Positions 57,341 to 64,000 of a stretch of DNA of 64,000 bases are shown one piece after another (the stretch's first letter is position 1; each line of letters starts with the position of its first letter). The stretch lies in NCBI RefSeq assembly GCF_003946545.1, contig NZ_RHOA01000003.1:124001-188000 (forward strand). Reading direction: 5' to 3'. The notes under the pieces were generated by a model that searched no databases, was not told the origin of the DNA, and saw nothing but the letters and a program-made list of their open reading frames with translations. The translations under genes were made by a program, and so were the position numbers. The stretch is from Levilactobacillus tangyuanensis (GTDB lineage: Bacteria; Bacillota; Bacilli; Lactobacillales; Lactobacillaceae).

Positions 57341-57949
57341 ATGTTTAAAACGAAGGTGTCTGCTAAGTGGCAGTGGGGAATTCGACTCTTGAATCTTGGC
57401 CTCTTAGCGTTAATCGATCTGTTTCAGCGGTTGTCGGTGCGATTCGGGACGATTCAACCGGCGCGCTCGGTGACCAGTCTCTTGTGGTTTACGTTGATCG
57501 CGTTGGTGGCGATCAGCCTGCCGATGATTATTCCTAGCAGTCTTAGGGAGCGGCTAGCGGAACGGGTTCAAACGGAATTGCCCTTTGACTTGAACGTCGT
57601 GCTATTCTTATATAGTCTCGTTTTTCTCATTTGGCCACGAGCCTTATTGACGACTCGTCAACCCCATCAAGTGGGCGTTATCGCCATGATCGTTCTGTCG
57701 ATTATTGCCGCCATCTTGCCCTATGTTCCCCGCAATCGGTTGGTGGGCATTCGGATTCCGTGGACCTATAACTCGCCGGTCATTTGGCACAAGGTGAATG
57801 TGCTGGGCGGGCAGGTGATGTTAGTCGTTTCGTTGCTGAGTCTCTTAGCCTTTGGCATCAACCAATCCTGGTTTATCGTTATCCTAACGATTGGCACCGT
57901 GGTGCTGGTTGGAACGACCATTTGGTATGGCTACGAGTTAGCCAAGTGA
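57341..57949 (+). CDS. SdpI-family membrane protein
   Basis: A 202-residue protein with six hydrophobic segments and the SdpI signature NRLVGIRIPWTYNSPVIWHKVN. In Bacillus subtilis, SdpI gives immunity to the SdpC toxin and signals to its regulator. Lactobacilli carry orphan homologues, and no toxin gene is seen next to this one. The start is ATG 57341 with a modest AGAGGG upstream; a TTG two codons earlier is possible. Confidence 0.86.
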   Translation: MFKTKVSAKWQWGIRLLNLGLLALIDLFQRLSVRFGTIQPARSVTSLLWFTLIALVAISLPMIIPSSLRERLAERVQTELPFDLNVVLFLYSLVFLIWPRALLTTRQPHQVGVIAMIVLSIIAAILPYVPRNRLVGIRIPWTYNSPVIWHKVNVLGGQVMLVVSLLSLLAFGINQSWFIVILTIGTVVLVGTTIWYGYELAK

Positions 57950-57989
57950 CCGATTAAAATTTACCAAAAAATAGCAGCCAAACCATCGT

Positions 57990-58007
57990 AAAATACCCGG
58001 TATTTTT
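57990..58007 (+). terminator. Short hairpin after the SdpI gene
   Basis: AAAATAC-CCG-GTATTTT followed by a T. A weak terminator candidate. Confidence 0.45.
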
Positions 58008-58032
58008 CTCCCAGAACCGCGAGGCCTAAGTG

Positions 58033-58060
58033 TTGACACCGGCCGTAATAGGAGTAGTAT
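58033..58060 (+). promoter_or_regulatory. Promoter of dnaG-rpoD
   Basis: Consensus TTGACA at 58033-58038, 16 bases, TAGTAT at 58055-58060. It lies 115 bases before dnaG. Confidence 0.65.
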
Positions 58061-58097
58061 GTATAGTGTATTTTTACGCACGTAGGCCAATTAAAGA

Positions 58098-58131
58098 GTC
58101 GCACTTTTCGGGAGCCCGGGGTGCGACTTTT
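58098..58131 (+). terminator. Terminator-like hairpin in the dnaG leader
   Basis: Outer stem GTCGCAC / GTGCGAC enclosing a perfect CGGG-AG-CCCG inner stem, followed by TTTT. It lies between the promoter and the dnaG start, so transcription of dnaG-rpoD must pass it. Attenuator or short-RNA terminator. Confidence 0.6.
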
Positions 58132-58175
58132 CATAGCTTTTAGCGCGATGGCGCTCACGGTAAGGGAGTGATGGT

Positions 58176-60014
58176 TTGGCAAAGATACCCGAAGACGTGA
58201 TTGAAACGGTTCGAACGGCGACCAACATTGCTGATGTGGTTGGCCAATATGTTCAGCTTAAGAAGTCTGGAAAGAATTTGTTTGGCCTCTGTCCGTTTCA
58301 TGAGGAACGGACGCCATCATTTTCAGTAGCGGAAGATAAACAAATTTTTCATTGTTTTAGTTGCGGCCGTGGGGGCAACGTGTTTAAGTTCTTAATGGAA
58401 CTCGAACACGTGAGCTTCCCGGAAGCCGTCGTCAAGGTCGCTGACTTTAGTCACGTCGACTTGGCCAGCGAATATCGGCAAGACGCTAATGGTCCTGCCG
58501 TGGATTCCAAGACCAGCCAACTGATTGACCTGCAGGAGCAGGCGGCGAAGCTGTATCATCATATCCTGATCAATACCGAGATGGGTGAGCCGGCGTTAAC
58601 CTATCTGCACGATCGGGGCCTTACGGACGAAACCATTGAGACCTATCAGTTGGGATTCGCGCCAGCCAAGCGGTTATTGAAACCGTTCTTTGACGGCCGG
58701 GACGCGGATTATCAGCTATTGCGACAGTCGGGTCTGTTCATTGAGAACGCTGATGGCGAGCTCAGGGACCGTTTTACCGAGCGGGTCATGTTTCCCTTGC
58801 GGAATGCTAGCGGTCATGTTGCAGCATTCTCGGGGCGCTTGTTACAGGTCACGGATGGCCAACCGAAGTACTTAAACAGTCCGGAGACGGCCTTGTTTAA
58901 CAAGAGTCGGTTATTATTCAACTTTGACCTGGCGCGACCGGCGATCCGGCAACACGGTGAGGTGACGTTGTTTGAAGGCTACATGGACGTGATTTCTGCC
59001 GCCCAGGCGGGGGTTCAAAATGGGATTGCTTCCATGGGGACCAGCCTGACGACCGAACAGATTTACGCGATCGAACGGACGACGGATAAGCTCAACGTAT
59101 GTTACGATGGTGATGAGCCCGGTCAACGGGCCATCGCTCGGGCACTCACTTTGTTAGGGCAGCACAGTCATTTACAGTTGAGTGTTATCCAATTACCCGA
59201 GGGGCAAGACCCCGACGAGTATCGGCGAGCTAACGGTGACGAGGCCTTTCGACAGATGTTGCAAACGGCCAAGGAAACCCCGATTCGTTTCCATCTGCGG
59301 TACTTACGGCGCAATCGCGCCCTGGATACCGACAGTGAACGACTGGACTATCTGCAGCAGATCATGCCGCTCTTAGCTCAGGTGAAGGAACCGGTGGAAC
59401 TCGATCTGTACCTGAACCAATTGGCCAGCGAATTTCAGTTGGACAAGTCGGCCCTGATGGCCCAACTCAAGCAAACGCAGCGGTCTTCCGCGGCCGAGCA
59501 GGAGCGGCAGCGTCCGGCACAGACGCCAACGCGTCAGGAACCACCGGTGATGGTTCATCAGCAGCAACGGCCGTTGAATCGGCTGGAACGGGCCGAACGA
59601 GGCCTCCTGTACCGGTTGTTACATGATCGGAACGTCTGGGCTCGGGTGAGCTCGGTTCCCGACTTTTGCTTCGTGCATGATGACTATCAAGTTATTTACA
59701 CGCTGGCTCAAGGGTACTTTCAAACCCATCAGGTGTACCAGAGCGCTCAGTTCACTGACTTTATTCAGGAGGACCGCCTGCAGCAACTGGTGATTGACTT
59801 GGAAACCATGAACATGACCGTGGCCGTCACCGAACGCGAGATTGATGATTATCTCGCGGTGATTATGACCGACGCACCGGTGGAAGAGCAGCTCCGACAA
59901 AAGAAGAATCAATTGGCAGAAGCCTCACGATTGGGTAATGCCGAACAACAACAGCAATTAGTGATTGAAATTGTTCGCTTGGAGCAACAACGCCAGGCGA
60001 ACAAGCAAGTTTAA
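58176..60014 (+). CDS. dnaG: DNA primase
   Basis: DnaG synthesises RNA primers for replication. The 612-residue protein has an N-terminal CHC2 zinc ribbon (C39, H42, C60, C63), a TOPRIM domain ([26 protein letters not shown]) and a C-terminal helicase-binding region. The start is TTG at 58176 ([14 protein letters not shown]) with TAAGGGAG upstream. rpoD follows after 16 bases, the classical primase-sigma operon. Confidence 0.97.
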   Translation: MAKIPEDVIETVRTATNIADVVGQYVQLKKSGKNLFGLCPFHEERTPSFSVAEDKQIFHCFSCGRGGNVFKFLMELEHVSFPEAVVKVADFSHVDLASEYRQDANGPAVDSKTSQLIDLQEQAAKLYHHILINTEMGEPALTYLHDRGLTDETIETYQLGFAPAKRLLKPFFDGRDADYQLLRQSGLFIENADGELRDRFTERVMFPLRNASGHVAAFSGRLLQVTDGQPKYLNSPETALFNKSRLLFNFDLARPAIRQHGEVTLFEGYMDVISAAQAGVQNGIASMGTSLTTEQIYAIERTTDKLNVCYDGDEPGQRAIARALTLLGQHSHLQLSVIQLPEGQDPDEYRRANGDEAFRQMLQTAKETPIRFHLRYLRRNRALDTDSERLDYLQQIMPLLAQVKEPVELDLYLNQLASEFQLDKSALMAQLKQTQRSSAAEQERQRPAQTPTRQEPPVMVHQQQRPLNRLERAERGLLYRLLHDRNVWARVSSVPDFCFVHDDYQVIYTLAQGYFQTHQVYQSAQFTDFIQEDRLQQLVIDLETMNMTVAVTEREIDDYLAVIMTDAPVEEQLRQKKNQLAEASRLGNAEQQQQLVIEIVRLEQQRQANKQV

Positions 60015-60030
60015 TCTAGGGGGTATTTTG

Positions 60031-61155
60031 ATGGCGAAAAAGACCACAGATCAACCAATGTTTGACCAAAAAGCTTACAACAAGACGGTGCGAGCTTTAA
60101 TTAAAAATACCAAAAAGGCCGGGCATATCACGTATGACGAACTGTCCGATCAGGTGGCAACTCCATACACGTTGGATGCCAAGCAGATGGATAAGTTACT
60201 TGAGACCATTTCCGATGCTGGGATTAGCGTGGTTGATGCCAAGGGTGAGCCAGACCCACGGGCCGTTAAGGCACAAAAGACCGTTTCTAAAAAGGAATTA
60301 AAGGACGCCGGCACTACGACTGGGGTTAAGATTAATGACCCTGTTCGGATGTACCTGAAGGAAATCGGGCGGGTTAACCTGTTAACAGCCGACGAAGAAG
60401 TTGCCTTAGCACTCCGGATTGAAAAGGGTGAGGAGTCTGCTAAACAAGAATTGGCAGAGGCTAACTTACGGTTGGTGGTTTCCATTGCCAAGCGTTACGT
60501 GGGTCGGGGGATGCAATTCCTGGACCTGATTCAAGAAGGGAACATGGGTCTGATGAAGGCCGTCGAAAAGTTCGACTACCGTAAAGGGTTCAAGTTCTCC
60601 ACGTATGCGACCTGGTGGATTCGGCAAGCCATCACACGGGCCATTGCTGACCAAGCACGGACCATTCGGATCCCCGTGCACATGGTTGAAACGATTAACA
60701 AATTAATTCGAATTCAACGGCAATTACTCCAAGACTTAGGGCGGGAACCAACGCCTGAAGAAATTGGGGCCGAAATGGATATGCCAACGGAAAAGGTTCG
60801 CGAAATCTTGAAGATTGCGCAAGAGCCCGTTTCCTTGGAAACGCCTATTGGTGAAGAGGATGACTCTCACTTGGGTGACTTCATCGAAGACCAAGACGCT
60901 ACCAGCCCTGCCGACCATGCGGCCTATGAACTCTTGAAGGAACAGTTGGAAAGTGTCCTCGACACGCTGACTGACCGGGAAGAAAACGTGTTGCGGTTAC
61001 GGTTCGGCCTGGATGACGGCCGGACGCGGACTTTGGAAGAAGTCGGTAAGGTCTTTGGGGTAACGCGTGAACGGATTCGTCAAATCGAAGCCAAGGCGCT
61101 GCGTAAGTTACGGCACCCATCACGGAGCAAGCAACTCAAGGACTTCTTGGAATAG
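60031..61155 (+). CDS. rpoD: RNA polymerase primary sigma factor RpoD (SigA)
   Basis: The vegetative sigma factor. I start at ATG 60031 ([16 protein letters not shown]) after AGGGGG; an in-frame ATG at 59965 lies inside dnaG. The 374-residue protein has region 1.1, region 1.2 ([21 protein letters not shown]), region 2 ([37 protein letters not shown]), region 3 and region 4 ([20 protein letters not shown]). A hairpin terminator ends the operon. Confidence 0.98.
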   Translation: MAKKTTDQPMFDQKAYNKTVRALIKNTKKAGHITYDELSDQVATPYTLDAKQMDKLLETISDAGISVVDAKGEPDPRAVKAQKTVSKKELKDAGTTTGVKINDPVRMYLKEIGRVNLLTADEEVALALRIEKGEESAKQELAEANLRLVVSIAKRYVGRGMQFLDLIQEGNMGLMKAVEKFDYRKGFKFSTYATWWIRQAITRAIADQARTIRIPVHMVETINKLIRIQRQLLQDLGREPTPEEIGAEMDMPTEKVREILKIAQEPVSLETPIGEEDDSHLGDFIEDQDATSPADHAAYELLKEQLESVLDTLTDREENVLRLRFGLDDGRTRTLEEVGKVFGVTRERIRQIEAKALRKLRHPSRSKQLKDFLE

Positions 61156-61165
61156 ACTTGAAACG

Positions 61166-61205
61166 ATAGTGCAACCAGTTATGATGCTGGTCGCACTATT
61201 TTTTT
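61166..61205 (+). terminator. Intrinsic terminator after rpoD
   Basis: Stem ATAGTGC-A-ACCAG / CTGGT-C-GCACTAT with an eight-base loop and a run of Ts. Confidence 0.87.
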
Positions 61206-61334
61206 GTGTCAAAAATACCGGTTTAATTTCGTTAGTAGAAGTAAGGGCATCACCCGCTTAGCGAATGTAGCTAAGTTGGAATCGTTTACATAGAAAAATA
61301 GCTGAAGGCGGGTTATTTTATTGCGTCAAAAGTC

Positions 61335-61362
61335 TTGAAATATTCTCTAAAGGGGATATAAT
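61335..61362 (+). promoter_or_regulatory. Promoter of the Rrf2-MMPL operon
   Basis: TTGAAA at 61335-61340, 16 bases, consensus TATAAT at 61357-61362. The sequence following the -10 contains CTC-GTTTAA-GAG, a small inverted repeat that could be part of an operator. Confidence 0.75.
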
Positions 61363-61419
61363 GTATCTCGTTTAAGAGTTAGGGATTTTAAAAGTTTTTG
61401 CGGTAAAGGAGGGTCGTTT

Positions 61420-61941
61420 TTGAAGGCAAAGCCAAGCTTAGAGCAGGCGCTGTGCATCGTGGCATTACTAGGAATTCAGGATCGAGAGATTCCGCTACAT
61501 AGTCAACTTGTGGCTCAACGACTGGGAATTTCGACCAGTTATCTGAAGAAAATTGTCCAAAAATTGGCGGGAGCCAAGATTGTTAAGACGGTATCCGGTC
61601 GTGAGGGCGGCATTGTTTTGACCCGCGACCCCCATGAGATAACGTTACTTGAGGTCTTCGAAGCCATCGAAGGACAATCATTGTTTGTTAAGAACACGGG
61701 ATTAGTCAATAAGGTTTTTGGATTTGATCAGAAACAAGCCTTTATGAACACCTATCAGCTAAATGACCTGCAGGATCAACAGCCAGTTGCCAATGTCTTA
61801 GCCGTTTTTGGCAGGGCAGAGGATCTGTATCGGCAGGAGTTAGCAAAGTTGACCATTGGCGAGGTCTTGCCCACAACGGATCATCAACCGGTTGAGTTGG
61901 ACTGGACGACATGGTTAAAGCAACACCCATCAGCAGAATAG
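61420..61941 (+). CDS. Rrf2 family transcriptional regulator
   Basis: A 173-residue regulator with an N-terminal winged helix (PSLEQALCIVALLGIQ, QRLGISTSYLKKIVQKLAGA, VSGREGGIVLTRDP). The only cysteine (residue 11) is in the first helix; the three-cysteine iron-sulfur cluster motif of IscR/NsrR is absent, so it likely senses something else. The start is TTG at 61420 after AAGGAGGG. It precedes the MMPL transporter gene by 27 bases and probably regulates it. Confidence 0.88.
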   Translation: MKAKPSLEQALCIVALLGIQDREIPLHSQLVAQRLGISTSYLKKIVQKLAGAKIVKTVSGREGGIVLTRDPHEITLLEVFEAIEGQSLFVKNTGLVNKVFGFDQKQAFMNTYQLNDLQDQQPVANVLAVFGRAEDLYRQELAKLTIGEVLPTTDHQPVELDWTTWLKQHPSAE

Positions 61942-61968
61942 AGAAGAAATTATTTAGGAGGTTTTCCC

Positions 61969-63390
61969 GTGCGTTGGATGAATAAACATTACACCTGGAA
62001 CGTCATCGGGTGGCTAGTGATTGTCTTGCTGGCCGTCCTGACGTTACCGAACATGAGTCAACTGGTGGCTGACAAGGGACAGATTACGGTCCCTGACAGT
62101 TATCAGAGCACCCGTGCGACGAATATGCAGAAGCAGTGGGGCCGTTCCCAACGCGGCACCACTGCGGTCGTGGTGGTCTTCAGCAACGGCAACTCGGCCT
62201 TGACGAGTTCCCAGAACACCGCGATTGACCAAACGATTCAGCGAATCAAGAATCATGAGTCCCAATATGAAATCCGGTCGGTGACCGCAGCCAGCGATAG
62301 TTCAACGGCGGCGTCACAGCTGGTTTCAAAGGATAAGAGTACGCAGTTACTGCAATTAAACGTCCATAAGTCCTCCAGTCATGGGGTGGCCACGATTCGG
62401 AGTCAAATCACGAACCTGGCCAAGACCAGCGGTGTTAAGACTTACGTTACCGGGGCCGATGTCTTGAATCAAGACTTCTCCGATGCCACACAGGCCGGGG
62501 TTCAAAAGACCGAAGTGATTGCGGCGATCTTTATCTTCTTGGTTCTATGGTTGGTCTTCCGTTCGCCGGTCACGCCATTATTCTCACTATTAACGGTGGC
62601 GGTATCCGTTATCACCTCGATTTCCGTGGTGGCCAACATGGTTGACCGCTTCAACTTCCCATTCTCCAACTTTACGGAAGTCTTTATTGTCATCGTGTTA
62701 TTCGGGATTGGGACGGACTATAACATCCTCCTATACAATGAATTCCGGGAGCGATTGGCCCAAGGGCAGGATCGCTACTCGGCAACCAAGGACGCCATTA
62801 AGATTGGAGGCCGGACGGTACTTTACTCCGGGCTTTCCGTCTTAATCGGGATGAGTGTGCTGGGCTTTGCCAACTTCTCACTGTACCGTTCCGCGGTTGG
62901 CATCGCCGTCGGGGTTGTGGTCTTGTTGGCCGTTCTCCTGACCTTAAATCCATTCTTCATGGCCGTCTTCGGTAAACGGATGTTCTGGCCAGTCAAAAAG
63001 TTTGCCGGCGAAGGCGACAGTCGATTGTGGCACGGCATGGCCAAACACGCCATGATTCGCCCAATTATCACCTTAATTGTGACCGGAATTGTCTTTGTCC
63101 CATTAGCCCTGACGTCTCATGGGACCTTGGACTACGACAATCTGGTTGAAATTGGGAATAACGTTCCCGCCAAGCAAGGGTTCAAGATTGTTCAGAAGCA
63201 TTTCTCCAAGGGGACTGCGGAACCAACGACCATTTATATTCAGAGTGATCACAAGTTGGACAACGAAAAATCCTTGATGTTAATCGACCGGTTAACCAAG
63301 CAATTGCAAGCGTCGACCGGAGTTAAGACCGTGGCTTCCGCTACCCAACCGGGTGGTAAGGAAAAAAGCTTTACGTTCGGAACCAAATGA
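61969..63390 (+). CDS. MMPL/RND-family transporter, N-terminal half (frame-interrupted)
   Basis: A 473-codon frame starting at GTG 61969, seven bases after TAGGAGG. It encodes the first half of a YdgH/YdfJ-type MMPL exporter. There is a first membrane helix (about 10-28), an extracellular domain, five more helices (about 183-350) with FGIGTDYNILLYNEFRE and GRTVLYSGLSVLIGM, then a membrane segment and extracellular portion. The frame ends prematurely at TGA 63388-63390 just after an A6 run (63362-63367); the family continues for about 400 more residues. The continuation is present in a shifted frame directly downstream. Confidence 0.82.
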   Translation: MRWMNKHYTWNVIGWLVIVLLAVLTLPNMSQLVADKGQITVPDSYQSTRATNMQKQWGRSQRGTTAVVVVFSNGNSALTSSQNTAIDQTIQRIKNHESQYEIRSVTAASDSSTAASQLVSKDKSTQLLQLNVHKSSSHGVATIRSQITNLAKTSGVKTYVTGADVLNQDFSDATQAGVQKTEVIAAIFIFLVLWLVFRSPVTPLFSLLTVAVSVITSISVVANMVDRFNFPFSNFTEVFIVIVLFGIGTDYNILLYNEFRERLAQGQDRYSATKDAIKIGGRTVLYSGLSVLIGMSVLGFANFSLYRSAVGIAVGVVVLLAVLLTLNPFFMAVFGKRMFWPVKKFAGEGDSRLWHGMAKHAMIRPIITLIVTGIVFVPLALTSHGTLDYDNLVEIGNNVPAKQGFKIVQKHFSKGTAEPTTIYIQSDHKLDNEKSLMLIDRLTKQLQASTGVKTVASATQPGGKEKSFTFGTK

Positions 63391-64000
63391 GTACCGTCAC
63401 CAGCGGATTGGCACAGGCCCAGGCCGGCGTTAATAAGGTCAACAAGGGTCTTAAGTCCGCCAACGACCAATTGAGCAAGCAAGATGTTTCCGGTTCGGTC
63501 ACGTCGGCTAAGAAACTGGCCAGTGGGGCCCAAGAGGTCAGCACCGGGACCAATCAGCTACAGTCGGCCATTTCGCAGGTCTCGACCGGGGTTAATTCCC
63601 TGAATAGTCAGGTATCATCTGCCTCCGGTGGGAAGCAGGCAGCGCAATTAGCCCAGCTGGAGGCGGCCTTGCCACAGCTGAACGCGGCCATTCAAAAACT
63701 AAACCAACAGGTTTCGGGTAGTAGTACCAATACCAGCGGGATCAAGACTTCCCTGACCACCATTGGCGGGAAGACCCAGGATATTGGGAAGCAGTTGGCC
63801 ACGGTGCAGAGCACGATGAAGAGCATGCCAAGTGTGGATGCTAGCACCGTCAGTGCCGCCTTTACCAAGGCCGGCGCACCACTATCCGCTGCTCAGAAGC
63901 AGGTGTTAGCGGGGGTTCTCAAGCAACAGACCGCTGCGCAAGCGAAGTTACAGACCGAATTAACCGCGTCACTGACTAAGATTGGAACGGATGCCACCTC
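63363..64000 (+). pseudogene. MMPL transporter, continuation in a shifted frame (runs off the window)
   Basis: From the A6 run onward a different frame reads KLYVRNQMSTVTSGLAQAQ and continues without a stop to the window edge, more than 200 codons. It is rich in Ala/Gln/Ser/Thr with a heptad-like pattern (LAQAQAGVNKVNKGLKSAND), which is the coiled-coil extracellular insert typical of MMPL proteins of Firmicutes. One extra A in the A6 run would join both parts into a single protein. An ATG at 63387 could in principle start a separate product but has no ribosome binding site. Confidence 0.75.

Overview
The window looks like a chromosomal segment of a lactic acid bacterium in the family Lactobacillaceae. 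The evidence is the low-to-mid GC coding style, the strong GGAGG ribosome binding sites with occasional TTG/GTG starts, a dlt operon led by dltX, two T-box leaders in front of aminoacyl-tRNA synthetase genes, CIRCE sites before hrcA, and an LPQTxE-type wall-anchored surface protein. A Levilactobacillus or Lactiplantibacillus-like relative is plausible. The species call is inference only.

Layout. 1-6254: end of nusA, then rnpM(ylxR)-ylxQ-infB-rbfA-truB-ribF (translation initiation, ribosome maturation, flavin cofactors). 6304-11250: class I heat shock operon hrcA-grpE-dnaK-dnaJ behind a promoter flanked by two CIRCE operators. 11382-16048: dltXABCD (D-alanylation of teichoic acids) behind a leader with three consecutive hairpins. 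16158-17990: lepA. 18083-22254: an AT-rich accessory stretch entirely on the minus strand, with three small secreted proteins, a membrane protein, an acidic cytosolic protein and a decayed zinc-ribbon/SHOCT gene. 22524-24431: PadR regulator-DUF1700-DUF4097 operon with palindromes at its promoter. 24512-25383: a small secreted Cys/His protein and mscL. 25743-31703: hypothetical, prmA, rsmE, a membrane protein, relA, dtd, HAD phosphatase. 31778-33490 (minus): fructosamine-kinase-like protein and a cell-wall amidase. 33645-36953: T-box, hisS, aspS. 37114-38624: msrA and a YitT protein. 38847-42995: two CDP-glycerol glycerophosphotransferases flanking a TagG-type permease, then nfo. 43089-46682: ppsR-like gene (minus), rpsU, an alcohol dehydrogenase (minus), yqeY, an acetyltransferase. 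46824-50438: phoH-ybeY-dgkA-era-recO. 50769-53786: large BspA-like LRR surface protein. 53805-57123: T-box, glyQ, glyS. 57341-61155: SdpI-like protein, dnaG, rpoD. 61420-64000: Rrf2 regulator and an MMPL transporter whose frame is broken at an A6 run.

Most of the window is core information processing and envelope biosynthesis read on the plus strand. Minus-strand genes sit in pairs or islands closed by bidirectional hairpin terminators. The observations I consider most worth a second look are the structured dlt leader, the MMPL frameshift, the decayed SHOCT gene and paralogous secreted proteins in the accessory island, the two covarying terminator-like hairpins around 18.0 and 18.75 kb, the terminator-like hairpin inside the dnaG leader, the structured intergenic repeat at 46.0 kb, and the TagG permease with no ATPase beside it. 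I did not find a clearly novel multi-gene defence or biosynthetic system.
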